A model generated the notes under the pieces. That model saw only the letters and a list, made by a program, of their open reading frames with translations. It did not search any database and had not been told where the DNA came from. Of a stretch of DNA of 64,000 nucleotides, positions 41,766 through 50,821 are shown in pieces; position 1 is the first letter of the stretch, and each line of letters opens with the position of its first letter. The stretch lies in NCBI GenBank assembly GCA_034927345.1, contig JAYFQE010000002.1:62001-126000 (forward strand), read 5' to 3'. Source of the DNA: JAYFQE01 sp034927345. GTDB lineage: Bacteria > Bacillota > Clostridia > Saccharofermentanales > UBA5734. The position numbers were made by a program, and so were the translations under genes.

Positions 41766-44441
41766 ATGGCACGAATCGATAACATCCCCAAATCCTTTGA
41801 ACCCCGGGAAACAGAATCCAAACTATACGCCGAATGGCAGGATAAGGGTTATTTTCAGCCGCCGGCTGATGACGGACGTCCAACCTTCACGATTGTGATC
41901 CCGCCGCCCAATATAACCGGACAGCTGCATATGGGTCATGCCCTGGACAACGCCTTGCAGGATTTACTGATCCGCTTCAAACGCATGCAAGGATATGCCG
42001 CGCTCTGGATACCGGGGACCGACCATGCCTCAATTGCCACGGAGGCCAAGATCGTTGAAGCGATGCGTAAAGAAGGCCTGACGAAAGAAGATATCGGCCG
42101 CGAAGCCTTCCTCGAGCGAGCCTGGGCCTGGAAGAAGCTGTACGGCAGCCGGATCATTGAACAGCTGAAACGACTGGGATCATCCTGTGACTGGTCCCGT
42201 GAACGCTTTACCATGGATGAAGGTCTTTCCGAAGCTGTGCAGCATGTTTTTATCACGCTATATGAAAAGGGTTTGATTTATCGCGGTGAACGGATCATCA
42301 ACTGGTGTCCGCACTGCCGGACCTCGATATCCGATGCGGAAGTGAACTATGAGGAACAGGATTCTCAGTTCTGGCATCTGCGTTATCCTCTGGCCGACGG
42401 CAGCGGCGATTTGATTCTGGCTACCACCAGGCCGGAAACGCTCCTCGGCGATACCGCCGTAGCGGTCCATCCGGATGATGAACGCTATCGCCATCTTGTG
42501 GGCAAGCAAGTGATCTTGCCGCTTGTCGGCCGGACGATTCCTGTTATTGCCGATTCTTATGTCGAAAAAGATTTTGGTACCGGCGTGGTGAAGATAACGC
42601 CGGCTCACGATCCCAACGACTTTGAAGTCGGCTTGCGTCACAAGCTGCCGGTGATCAATATCCTGACCGAAGACGCTCATATCAATGAAGCGGGCGGCCT
42701 TTATGCCGGCCTCGACCGCATGGAAGCGCGAAAGAAGATCGTCATCGATCTAGAAACAGGCGGGTGGCTGATAAAAACCGAGCCGCATAAGCATAATGTC
42801 GGCACCTGTTATCGCTGCCACACGGTTGTCGAGCCACGTGTGTCCTTTCAGTGGTTTGTCCGGATGAAGCCGTTGGCCGAACCGGCCATTGCCGTTGTCC
42901 AGGAACATAAAACGCGTATCGTACCGGAACGTTTTGAAAAAACCTATTTCAATTGGATGGAAAACATCCGCGACTGGTGCATATCCCGTCAGTTATGGTG
43001 GGGTCACCGCATTCCGGCCTGGTATTGTGACGACTGCGGCCATATTACCGTGTCCGGCAGCACGCCGGAGCATTGCGAATCTTGCGGCGGCAGCCGCCTT
43101 CGTCAGGACGAAGACACACTGGACACCTGGTTTTCATCAGCCCTTTGGCCTTTCTCCACACTGGGCTGGCCTAAAGATACTGAAGATTTTCGCCGTTTCT
43201 ATCCAACCAGCGTCCTGGTGACCGGTTATGACATCATTTTTTTCTGGGTTGCGCGGATGATCTTTTCCGGTCTGGAGCATACCGGAAAGACACCGTTTCA
43301 TACCGTACTGATGCATGGCATCGTCCGCGACAGTGAAGGACGGAAAATGTCAAAATCACTGGGCAATGGCATCGATCCGCTGGAAATCATCGACCAATAC
43401 GGCGCCGATGCTCTGCGTTACGCTTTGGTCAACGGAAACGCGCCGGGCAATGATCAACGTTTCCAAAAAGATAAAATCGAAGCCGGCCGCAATTTCATCA
43501 ACAAAATTTGGAATGCGTTCCGGTTTACAGTGATGAATTTTGACGATGAAATGGATTTCTCCGCCGTCATGCCGCAGGATCTTAATCTGGAAGACCGCTG
43601 GATCCTGTCCCGTCTGCAGACCCTGAAAGCGGAAGTTACGGCCAATCTTGAAAAATACGAGTTCGGGGTGGCTTTAGCCAAGATAACCAGTTTCCTCTGG
43701 GAGGAATTCTGCGACTGGTCCATCGAGATGAGTAAACCGCGTTTGAGCAGCGGCGCCGACAAGGCCGGCCGGTTAACCGCCCAGTATGTCCTGAACCGGG
43801 TTTTGACGGAAAGCATGCAATTGCTGCATCCCTTCATGCCGTTTGTCAGTGAAACGGTTTACCAGCAGTTGATCCATCCGGCCGGCAGTATCATGATGTC
43901 CCGTTGGCCGGAACCAGATCCGCAGTTGATGTTTCCGCAGGAAGAACAGGCCATGGCCAGCCTGATGGAAGCGATTCGGGGTATCCGCAACGTCCGGACG
44001 CAGATGAATGTAGCGCCGGCCAGAAAGATCCATATGATCGTCGTATCGCCCGACATGGCTGTCTGCGGCCGTTTCCGGGACGGTTTGCCTTATTTGCAGC
44101 GACTGGCCGGCATCAGCGATCTGAAAACGCAGGCGGATAAAACCGGTATCCCTCTGACCGCTGTCGCTTCACTTTTTACCGGCGGCGAGATCTATATGCC
44201 CTTGGCCGATCTGATCGATCTGGACCAGGAAATTAAACGTCTGCAGCAGGAAACGGACAACCTGGAACGCGAACTGGCCCGGGTGGCCGGGAAACTCGGC
44301 AACAGCGAGTTTACCGGCAAAGCGCCGGAGAAAGTTGTTCAGGCTGAACGGGATAAGCAGCTTCGTTTTCAGGATATGCGGCAAAGCGCGCTGGAACGGC
44401 TGGCTTTGCTGCAGCAAGAACAGAAAAACCAAGGAAATTGA
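41766..44441 (+). CDS. valS: Valyl-tRNA synthetase
   Basis: An 891-residue class I synthetase. The HIGH motif is PPPNITGQLHMGHAL (about residues 42-56), and the KMSKS motif is GRKMSKSLGNG (about 526-536). The editing domain has ATTRPETLLGDTAVAVHPDD. A CP1-inserted zinc-type site appears as WCPHCRTSISDAEV, and CDDCGHITV follows. The C-terminal coiled-coil (IDLDQEIKRLQQETDNLERE) clamps the tRNA. It charges tRNA-Val and removes misactivated threonine. It follows a small membrane protein gene under a T-box leader. Start at 41766 has CCAGGAGGA. Confidence 0.97.
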   Translation: MARIDNIPKSFEPRETESKLYAEWQDKGYFQPPADDGRPTFTIVIPPPNITGQLHMGHALDNALQDLLIRFKRMQGYAALWIPGTDHASIATEAKIVEAMRKEGLTKEDIGREAFLERAWAWKKLYGSRIIEQLKRLGSSCDWSRERFTMDEGLSEAVQHVFITLYEKGLIYRGERIINWCPHCRTSISDAEVNYEEQDSQFWHLRYPLADGSGDLILATTRPETLLGDTAVAVHPDDERYRHLVGKQVILPLVGRTIPVIADSYVEKDFGTGVVKITPAHDPNDFEVGLRHKLPVINILTEDAHINEAGGLYAGLDRMEARKKIVIDLETGGWLIKTEPHKHNVGTCYRCHTVVEPRVSFQWFVRMKPLAEPAIAVVQEHKTRIVPERFEKTYFNWMENIRDWCISRQLWWGHRIPAWYCDDCGHITVSGSTPEHCESCGGSRLRQDEDTLDTWFSSALWPFSTLGWPKDTEDFRRFYPTSVLVTGYDIIFFWVARMIFSGLEHTGKTPFHTVLMHGIVRDSEGRKMSKSLGNGIDPLEIIDQYGADALRYALVNGNAPGNDQRFQKDKIEAGRNFINKIWNAFRFTVMNFDDEMDFSAVMPQDLNLEDRWILSRLQTLKAEVTANLEKYEFGVALAKITSFLWEEFCDWSIEMSKPRLSSGADKAGRLTAQYVLNRVLTESMQLLHPFMPFVSETVYQQLIHPAGSIMMSRWPEPDPQLMFPQEEQAMASLMEAIRGIRNVRTQMNVAPARKIHMIVVSPDMAVCGRFRDGLPYLQRLAGISDLKTQADKTGIPLTAVASLFTGGEIYMPLADLIDLDQEIKRLQQETDNLERELARVAGKLGNSEFTGKAPEKVVQAERDKQLRFQDMRQSALERLALLQQEQKNQGN

Positions 44442-44470
44442 CCAGGACGCTCTTCGTCTGCGATTAACCG

Positions 44471-44499
44471 TTGACGCAGGGTTAAATCAATCATAGAAT
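44471..44499 (+). promoter_or_regulatory. Promoter of fba
   Basis: TTGACG at 44471-44476, 17-bp spacer, TAGAAT at 44494-44499. The start near 44506 leaves a leader of about 70 nt. Confidence 0.7.
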
Positions 44500-44575
44500 A
44501 ATAGCGTATGGATTTGTCAGGCTTCAAACAAACAGATGATTGAAGTCACGAAATACAATTAAGGAGTTGAACTGT

Positions 44576-45511
44576 ATGCCACTTGTCACAACCAAAGACA
44601 TGTTCCAGAAAGCTTATGAAGGCGGATACGCCATCGGCGCTTTCAATGTCAACAACATGGAAATTATCCAGGGTATCACCGAGGCCGCCAAGGAATTAAA
44701 TGCTCCTCTGATCCTGCAAGTTTCCTCCGGCGCCAGAAAGTATGCCAATCACACCTATCTGGTCAAACTGGTCGAGGCCGCTGTGATCGAAACCAATCTG
44801 CCGATCGCTCTGCATCTTGACCATGGCGATACTTATGAATTGTGCAAGAGCTGCGTCGACGGCGGTTTTACTTCCGTTATGATCGACGGGTCGCATTATA
44901 CCTATGAAGAGAATGTGGAACTGACCAAACGGGTCGTCGCTTATGCTCATGACCACGGCGTCGTTGTTGAAGCCGAATTGGGCCGCCTGGCCGGTATCGA
45001 AGACGCCGTCAAGGTCAATGCCGCCGATGCTTCCTATACCAATCCGGATCAGGTTTATGATTTTGTAACCCGTACCGGCTGCGATTCGCTGGCGATCGCC
45101 ATCGGCACCAGTCACGGCGCTTATAAATTCAAACCCGGCCAGAAGCCGCAGCTGCGTTTTGACATCCTGGAAGAAGTCGAGAAGAGACTGCCCGGTTTCC
45201 CGATCGTTCTCCATGGCGCCAGCTCGGTCATCCCGGAATATGTCGCGATGATCAACCAATACGGCGGCAATATGCCCGACGCAATCGGCATTCCGGAAGA
45301 TATGCTCCGCCAGGCCGCCCGCATGTCCGTATGCAAGATCAACATCGACTCGGATCTCCGTCTGGCCATGACAGCGACCATCCGCAAGTATTTTGCCGAG
45401 AATCCGAGCCATTTCGATCCCCGCCAGTACCTGGGACCGGCGCGTACCGCGATCAAAGGCATGGTTGCCCACAAGATCAAGGACGTTCTCGGCTGCGACG
45501 GCAAAGCCTGA
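44576..45511 (+). CDS. fba: Class II fructose-bisphosphate aldolase
   Basis: A 311-residue zinc-dependent aldolase. IGAFNVNNMEIIQGITEAA is at the N-terminus, and the zinc ligands lie in ALHLDHGDTYE (about residues 78-88), VEAELGRLAGIED, TSHGAYKF and VLHGASSVIPE. NIDSDLRLAMTATIRKYF near the end is typical. It splits fructose-1,6-bisphosphate in glycolysis and acts in reverse for gluconeogenesis. The start at 44576 follows AAGGAGTTG; an in-frame ATG at 44540 lies before the site. It is a single gene with its own promoter and a long terminator hairpin after it. Confidence 0.95.
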   Translation: MPLVTTKDMFQKAYEGGYAIGAFNVNNMEIIQGITEAAKELNAPLILQVSSGARKYANHTYLVKLVEAAVIETNLPIALHLDHGDTYELCKSCVDGGFTSVMIDGSHYTYEENVELTKRVVAYAHDHGVVVEAELGRLAGIEDAVKVNAADASYTNPDQVYDFVTRTGCDSLAIAIGTSHGAYKFKPGQKPQLRFDILEEVEKRLPGFPIVLHGASSVIPEYVAMINQYGGNMPDAIGIPEDMLRQAARMSVCKINIDSDLRLAMTATIRKYFAENPSHFDPRQYLGPARTAIKGMVAHKIKDVLGCDGKA

Positions 45512-45551
45512 TTTTCTCCAGCCATAGCCCATTGTCTTTTGCTCAGAGATA

Positions 45552-45602
45552 AAATGCACCGTTCTGTTCTGGATGAATTGTTCAGGACAGAACGGTGCAT
45601 TT
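45552..45602. terminator. Bidirectional terminator between fba and sortase
   Basis: A 20-position stem (45552-45571 with 45583-45602), with one G-T pair and an 11-nt loop. It is flanked by A-run on the left and T-run on the right, so it can end transcription of both convergent genes. Confidence 0.85.
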
Positions 45603-45620
45603 ACGTTTGAAGCTGTTCTT

Positions 45621-46355
45621 TCAGGATAGAGGTTCGGTTGATGTCAGCACGCCTTTAACCAACAGGCGATGCGAAGCGACGCGTATGGGATCGCAAGTGA
45701 CCAGCGTGATCCGGCTGCCTTCGACCGGCGCGTTGAATTCAGTGACCAGTTCGGATGGAAGGATACGGTCGATTTGATCAACCGTATACGTATACCGGTT
45801 GGTTTTATCCTCAATGATGATCATGTCGCCGATAGCCACTTCATTTAAGCGGTTGAAATGCCGGCCGTATGAATACATGCGGTGACCGAGAAATATACTG
45901 TTGCCTACCTGGCCTAAACCGACGCTGTTGCTGTAATGGCCGATAGCCACCCGCAAATTGTAAACCGTCGATCCTTCGGCGATGGGCATATCTACATTGA
46001 TGCAGGGGATCCGGATCCGGCCGATTGCCTTGATCACAACTTTGGCCGGCGCCGGCGTCGGCGACGGCAAAGCAGACTCAGACGGCAGAGATGGATCAAG
46101 GCTTGTATCGGTTGTCACAGTCGGTTCATTATCCGAAAAATAGTCGACATCTTCGCCGTCGACAATCAGGGCGGAAGGATCAAGATAAATCGTGCCATCG
46201 CCATTTTCGTAGTTTTGCAGCAGATTCTGGGTCATACGGTCTTGCTGCCAGTGAATGACCATGGGCTTGATAATGAGATAGAGACCGACAGCTGCCATGG
46301 CGATGATTAAAATATCCAGGATGATCAGAAGCGGCGTACGTTTTTTCTTGGCCAT
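45621..46355 (-). CDS. Class D-like sortase
   Basis: A 244-residue membrane-anchored transpeptidase. A single N-terminal helix (PLLIILDILIIAMAAVGLYL) is followed by a Ser/Pro/Thr-rich stalk and a sortase domain from about residue 105. Catalytic residues are His about 156 in FLGHRMYSYG, Cys221 in TLVTCDPIR and Arg230 in SHRLLVKG. The start at 46355 was set by AGGAGG upstream, with a spacing of about 12. Sortases anchor surface proteins at a C-terminal sorting signal. No gene in the window encodes an LPxTG-type protein, so its substrates lie elsewhere. It is 17 bp downstream of the thioesterase gene. Confidence 0.85.
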   Translation of the reverse strand: MAKKKRTPLLIILDILIIAMAAVGLYLIIKPMVIHWQQDRMTQNLLQNYENGDGTIYLDPSALIVDGEDVDYFSDNEPTVTTDTSLDPSLPSESALPSPTPAPAKVVIKAIGRIRIPCINVDMPIAEGSTVYNLRVAIGHYSNSVGLGQVGNSIFLGHRMYSYGRHFNRLNEVAIGDMIIIEDKTNRYTYTVDQIDRILPSELVTEFNAPVEGSRITLVTCDPIRVASHRLLVKGVLTSTEPLS

Positions 46356-46372
46356 GATATCGCGTTTCCTCC

Positions 46373-46852
46373 TCATTGACCGCACTGACTTGAGTCGGTC
46401 GTCTGCGCGGCCATGAACTCACGCTGCTCCAGACGGCGGCGGCGGCGTTCAACAGCTTGCTGCCATTCCTGGCATTCGGCCGGCGTTGACGGTTTGAATG
46501 ATTCGACCAGCTGCGGTTTGCCGTCGACGTCGACGGCGACGAAAACCAGGTAAGCGCGATTGACCAGCTGCCGCCGGCCGTCCAGATGTTCAACATCCGT
46601 TTCAACGCGAACCTCCAGGGATGTACGGCCGGTCCAGGTTACTTCGGCATTCAGGACAATTGTATCGTTCATTTGCACAGGGGCGATAAAATCTAATGCG
46701 TCAACGGCCGCCAGCGTCACATCGCTGTGGGCATGACGGCGCGCTTCAACCGCGGCCGTCACGTCAATCCATTCCATGAGCTTCCCGCCGAAAAGGCGGC
46801 GGGCGCCGTTGACATGGGAGGACATGATGATCTGAACATGTGTGGTACGCAA
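46373..46852 (-). CDS. Acyl-CoA thioesterase, hotdog fold
   Basis: A 159-residue YciA/acyl-CoA hydrolase-like protein. Family motifs are HVNGARRLFGGKLMEWIDVT, where the aspartate and nearby residues form the active site, AAVEARRHAHSDV and ALDFIAPVQMNDTIVLNAEV. The C-terminal 35 residues are polar and may be disordered. The TTG at 46852 was chosen because GGAGGTGG lies 8 bases ahead; ATG 46867 precedes that site, and further upstream the frame has no site. It hydrolyses an acyl-CoA; the chain length is not readable. It shares an operon with the sortase without obvious functional link. Confidence 0.85.
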   Translation of the reverse strand: MRTTHVQIIMSSHVNGARRLFGGKLMEWIDVTAAVEARRHAHSDVTLAAVDALDFIAPVQMNDTIVLNAEVTWTGRTSLEVRVETDVEHLDGRRQLVNRAYLVFVAVDVDGKPQLVESFKPSTPAECQEWQQAVERRRRRLEQREFMAAQTTDSSQCGQ

Positions 46853-47053
46853 AAAAACCACCTCCATGATCATTTTAGCTGATTTTTCACGAATCAGCCA
46901 GTCAGACAACAGATAAAGCAATAGGCAGCTGTCCGGTAAAAATGATATGATAGGGAAAAATGGGTCAGCAGTCTGTCCAGAAAGTCTGCCGGACCGCCGG
47001 ACAAGCGGAAAACAGGCGGCAGACGATGATGGACTTAGCGGAGGATTATCACG

Positions 47054-48913
47054 ATGCAGGTCATTCTGATTGGACCAGATAAACAACAAATACTGGATAT
47101 CATGCCTGATGAAACGATCTTATCGGCATTACAGCGTTATAGCATCCCTGTCGCGGCGCCATGCGGCGGCAAGGGCACCTGCGGCAAATGCCGGGTGTCC
47201 GTCGACGGATTGGGGATGATATTGTCCTGCCAAATGCATTTGTCACCAGAAGTTTGGCGGCAAGCCGGCCTGACCAGCGATAAACCGCTGGTTGTCCGGC
47301 TCCCGGAACCGGTTCAGGCGCAGATCTCAACCGATGGACTGCTGCCGGCCATGACGTTAAATCCCTTGGTTTATAAAGGCCGCGCGGAAATGCCGGAACC
47401 GTCATTAACCGATCAACGCCCGGATGATCAGCGTTTTTATGATGCCGCCGGGAAAACGATACCCTATTCATTGCTGCCGCAGCTGCCTGCTGTAATGAGA
47501 AAATCCGGTTATAAACCGTCCTATTATTTCCGCCGGGATACCGGCGCCATCGTTGCGTTTACCCATGAGAACCGGCCGGAACCCCTGGGTATGGCCATCG
47601 ATATCGGGACGACAACTTTAGCGGCCTATCTATGTGATCTGGGGCAGGGCATACGTCTGGCCAGCGCTTCGATGCTAAATCCGCAGAGCATATTTGGCGC
47701 CGATGTTATCAGCCGGATTGAACAGGCGGCCGGCGGACAGCAAAAAGCACTGCGTCAAACGATCGTCCGGGCGATCGGAGATCTGGCCGGCCGTCTGATC
47801 GACAAAGCCTGCCGGAAAACCGGTTTCAATTACCAGCGCGAAGATATTGCCCATCTGGTTCTGGCCGGCAATACGACTATGATACATCTCCTCGCCGGCT
47901 TTCCGGCCGACGCGATCGCCAGATCGCCCTTTATACCGGTCAGTCTGCAAGCGTTGACCCTGACGGCCGCTGATCTGGAATTATCTTTGAATCCTCATGC
48001 TGTCTGTCAGCTGCTGCCTTCGATCGCCGGATATGTCGGCGCCGATATCACAGCCGGCATTCTGGCCTGTGGATTGAACCACCTGAACGACGATGGCGGG
48101 AAGCGGGCATCGCTCCTGCTCGATATCGGAACAAACGGCGAAATCGTTCTGTCCGGTCCTCAGGGCATGATTGCCTGTTCTACAGCCGCCGGTCCGGCTT
48201 TTGAAGGCGCCAACATCACGTGCGGTATGGGCGGCGTACAAGGAGCAATCGATCAGGTTGCCCTGACCGGAGATGATTTGACCTGGACCTTGATAGGCAG
48301 CGATCTGGACAAAGATAATCCATCCGACTCGCAAACGCTGGCCAGAGGATTATGCGGCTCCGGTCTGGTTGCCGCCCTGGCGGTGTTGCTGGAAGCCGGT
48401 CTGGTTGATGAGACCGGCCGGATAACCGATGAACCGGAAACCCTGCCTCCTTTACTGGGCAAACGGGTTTGCCAGATAGACGGCCAGGCTGCCGTCATTC
48501 TGGCTGAGGCCGCCAAGAGCGCCGCCGGCGAACCCATCTACCTGAGTCAGAAAGATATCAGGGAAGTGCAGAATGCCAAAGCTGCCATAGCGGCCGGTAT
48601 CGCTCTTTTGATCGAGCAGGCCGGTTTGCGGCCGGAACAGATCGATCAGGTTTTTATAGCCGGCGGTTTCGGCAATTATCTTGATGTACGCCATGCTTTC
48701 CGCATCGGATTGCTGCCGGAAGCTTTGAACGGCAGAACTCGCGCCGTCGGCAATACAGCCGGAATGGGCGCTCTGTATTGCCTTCTGGATCAGGATGCTC
48801 TTAAAGAGGCGTCGGCGGCTGCCGAACAGGTCACCTATTATGAATTGTCGGCTGATCGCCGCTTTACCGATCTTTATATTGAAGCCATGCTTTTTCCGGA
48901 AGGCAATTTATGA
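47054..48913 (+). CDS. RACo-like protein: [2Fe-2S] ferredoxin plus ASKHA (DUF4445) ATPase
   Basis: A 619-residue protein. Residues 1-85 form a plant-type ferredoxin domain with cluster cysteines 37, 43, 46 and 59 (CGGKGTCGKC). After a linker, about residues 180-600 form the ATPase fold of corrinoid activators: AIDIGTTTLAAYL, NTTMIHLLAGF, LLDIGTNGEIVL, GAFEGANI-like GPAFEGANITCGMGG and VFIAGGFGNYLDV. RACo and RamA-type relatives reductively activate Co(II) corrinoid proteins using ATP. No methyltransferase or corrinoid protein is next to it, so its client is unknown. It overlaps the cyclo-ligase gene by 4 bp, tying it to one-carbon metabolism. Confidence 0.8.
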   Translation: MQVILIGPDKQQILDIMPDETILSALQRYSIPVAAPCGGKGTCGKCRVSVDGLGMILSCQMHLSPEVWRQAGLTSDKPLVVRLPEPVQAQISTDGLLPAMTLNPLVYKGRAEMPEPSLTDQRPDDQRFYDAAGKTIPYSLLPQLPAVMRKSGYKPSYYFRRDTGAIVAFTHENRPEPLGMAIDIGTTTLAAYLCDLGQGIRLASASMLNPQSIFGADVISRIEQAAGGQQKALRQTIVRAIGDLAGRLIDKACRKTGFNYQREDIAHLVLAGNTTMIHLLAGFPADAIARSPFIPVSLQALTLTAADLELSLNPHAVCQLLPSIAGYVGADITAGILACGLNHLNDDGGKRASLLLDIGTNGEIVLSGPQGMIACSTAAGPAFEGANITCGMGGVQGAIDQVALTGDDLTWTLIGSDLDKDNPSDSQTLARGLCGSGLVAALAVLLEAGLVDETGRITDEPETLPPLLGKRVCQIDGQAAVILAEAAKSAAGEPIYLSQKDIREVQNAKAAIAAGIALLIEQAGLRPEQIDQVFIAGGFGNYLDVRHAFRIGLLPEALNGRTRAVGNTAGMGALYCLLDQDALKEASAAAEQVTYYELSADRRFTDLYIEAMLFPEGNL

Positions 48914-49554
48914 CCGAAGGTAAAGCGTATTTACGGAAGCTGATGAACCAGAAGCGTCAGGAATTGACGGCAGCGGAAAAAGATCAGGCTGCAGCCGGCC
49001 TGGCCGTTCATCTGGCCGCTTTTTTACGGCTGCGCTACGGCGGGACGCCGGAAACGCGGCGATTGCAGATTGCCGTCTATGCCGCTATCCGCAGCGAACT
49101 CGATCTGACGGAGTGCTGCAAGCTGCTGCGTCAATGGCAGGCGGACCTTTATTTCCCCGCTGTCTGCCGGGCTACCGGCGGCGATTATCTGGCTTTCGGC
49201 CGTTTGCCGGAGAATCGGTCTCCGGCAGAATTTCTCCGCCCCGGCGCTTTTGGCGTACCGGAACCGCCGGCCGAGTCGCTGCTGTCCGAAACGCCGCGGC
49301 TGGATCTGCTTTTGATCCCCGGCCTGGCTTTTGACCGCCGCGGCGGCCGGCTGGGATGGGGAAAGGCTTATTATGACCGGCTGCTTGCCGCGATGAAATC
49401 TTCGTCTCTGCGCGTCGGGATCGGTTATGCCTTTCAACTTTTGCCGACGTTGCTGCCTTGTGATGAACAGGATCAAAACATGGATGTCATCCTTACGCCG
49501 GACGGCTGGATCGACGCTGATCCGTGCTTTTTACCGGAACAGTCCGGCCAATAA
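48910..49554 (+). CDS. 5-Formyltetrahydrofolate cyclo-ligase
   Basis: A 214-residue enzyme of the MTHFS family. The N-terminal KLMNQKRQELTAAEKDQ binds ATP phosphates with basic residues. The central AVYAAIRSELDLTECCKLL and PAVCRATGGDYLAFGRLPE, then LLIPGLAFDRRGGRLGWGKA with YYDRLL complete the active site. It converts 5-formyl-THF to 5,10-methenyl-THF using ATP, returning a stored folate to the active pool. The ATG overlaps the stop of the RACo-like gene, indicating one transcript and hinting that both serve folate/C1 chemistry. Confidence 0.92.
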   Translation: MTEGKAYLRKLMNQKRQELTAAEKDQAAAGLAVHLAAFLRLRYGGTPETRRLQIAVYAAIRSELDLTECCKLLRQWQADLYFPAVCRATGGDYLAFGRLPENRSPAEFLRPGAFGVPEPPAESLLSETPRLDLLLIPGLAFDRRGGRLGWGKAYYDRLLAAMKSSSLRVGIGYAFQLLPTLLPCDEQDQNMDVILTPDGWIDADPCFLPEQSGQ

Positions 49555-49601
49555 GCAGAGAGCCGCCGGGTTTTGTCTTATTTTGTCGATTTGAAAAGAT
49601 A

Positions 49602-49628
49602 TTGACATCAGAAAAAGTATGGTAAAAT
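49602..49628 (+). promoter_or_regulatory. Probable promoter of the MBL-fold gene
   Basis: TTGACA at 49602-49607, 15-bp spacer, TAAAAT at 49623-49628. Spacing is slightly short; a start near 49635 would leave about 36 nt to the ATG. Confidence 0.5.
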
Positions 49629-49670
49629 AATCTTGATTACTTATTTATCTTGTCGAAGAGGGGTGAACCG

Positions 49671-50402
49671 ATGAAACTAACCGTTTTAGGCGCGTCAGGC
49701 GGCTTTCCGGCTGCAGGCGGAGCGACATCCGGCTATTTGCTGGAGTATGACGGCCGCCATATCCTGATCGACTGCGGCAGCGGCGTTTTATCGAATCTGT
49801 TCCGGTTCATCCGTCTGGAGCAATTGGACGCCGTCATCTTAACCCACCTGCACCAGGATCATATCAGCGATATGCAGGTGATGAAATACGCCATCGATCT
49901 GACCCGCAAGTACGGCGCTGATTTGCCGGCTCTGCCGGTCATCGCCCCGGCCACGCCGGAAGCGGTAGCCGCAAGTCTGCAAAGCGACGGGGATCTGATT
50001 ATCGGTCAGATCAACGCCGGCAGCGAAATGAATATGTACGGCGCCCAGGTCCGTTTCTTTGCCATGGATCATCCGGTTGAAACATATGGCATCGCTGTGG
50101 ATTATGAAGGAAAGCGTCTGGCGATGACCGCCGATTCGGTTCCCTGCCCTTCCATGCAGATCCTGCTGCAGGATGCCGATCTGGCTGTGATGGACGCCGG
50201 ATCCATCGAACGGCTGCGCAAGCCAAAAATGATGCACATGACTGCGGCGGAGTGCGGCGCTTTGGCACGGGCCTGTCAGGTCCGCACGCTTCTTCTGGCT
50301 CATCTGCTGCCGCTGATTGATCCTCAGGAGGTCCTGGAGGAAGCCAGAAGCCAGTTCCCTGCCGCAGAGCTGGCCAGACCCCTGGTGGTCTACGATATTT
50401 GA
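49671..50402 (+). CDS. MBL-fold metallo-hydrolase
   Basis: A 243-residue metallo-beta-lactamase-fold enzyme. The metal motif is LTHLHQDHISD (HxHxDH-type), with IDCGSGVLSNLFR before it and MTADSV and LLLAHLLP further on (metal aspartate and histidine). It resembles the RNase Z/ElaC-like and phosphodiesterase branch by its GGFPAAGGATSGYLLEYDGR start. No exosite for tRNA is evident, so a small-molecule phosphodiester or general hydrolase role is more likely. Start at 49671 follows GAGGGG. It is a single gene with its own promoter. Confidence 0.85.
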   Translation: MKLTVLGASGGFPAAGGATSGYLLEYDGRHILIDCGSGVLSNLFRFIRLEQLDAVILTHLHQDHISDMQVMKYAIDLTRKYGADLPALPVIAPATPEAVAASLQSDGDLIIGQINAGSEMNMYGAQVRFFAMDHPVETYGIAVDYEGKRLAMTADSVPCPSMQILLQDADLAVMDAGSIERLRKPKMMHMTAAECGALARACQVRTLLLAHLLPLIDPQEVLEEARSQFPAAELARPLVVYDI

Positions 50403-50523
50403 TTGATACGAAGCAGTAACAGATGATGATCATCATGAACCCCAATGCTTGAACCCGGACACGGATCAGCAGCAAAAGGCAGATCCGCGATCCTGTGTGT
50501 CAAGGATATAGAAAGGAAAAATC

Positions 50524-50811
50524 ATGCAGCAACCAAACAAACAGACAGCCGTCATCACGGTCGTCGGCCATGACCAGGTCGGTATTATCGCTGCCGTGGC
50601 CACTTTACTCGCCGATGCCCAGGTTAATATCAACGATATATCCCAGACGATCCTCCAGGATATCTTTACAATGATCATGCTGGTCGATGTCAGCGCGATG
50701 ACGATAGGCCTGACGGAACTCGGCTGCCGCCTGGATCAGATCGGCGGCAATCTGGGCATCTCCATCCGCGTCCAGCATTCGGATGTTTTTGATGCTATGC
50801 ATCGGATCTGA
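50524..50811 (+). CDS. ACT-domain protein (UPF0237)
   Basis: A 95-residue stand-alone ACT domain. VITVVGHDQVGIIAAVATLL is the ligand-binding core, followed by NINDISQTILQDIFTMIM. UPF0237 proteins are small regulators that bind amino acids, similar to the N-terminal half of GcvR. It sits 10 bp ahead of the PFL/DUF711 gene, its constant partner in Firmicutes, and likely forms a complex or sensor with it. The ATG follows AAAGGAAAA. Confidence 0.88.
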   Translation: MQQPNKQTAVITVVGHDQVGIIAAVATLLADAQVNINDISQTILQDIFTMIMLVDVSAMTIGLTELGCRLDQIGGNLGISIRVQHSDVFDAMHRI

Positions 50812-50821
50812 GGGTTAAAGC

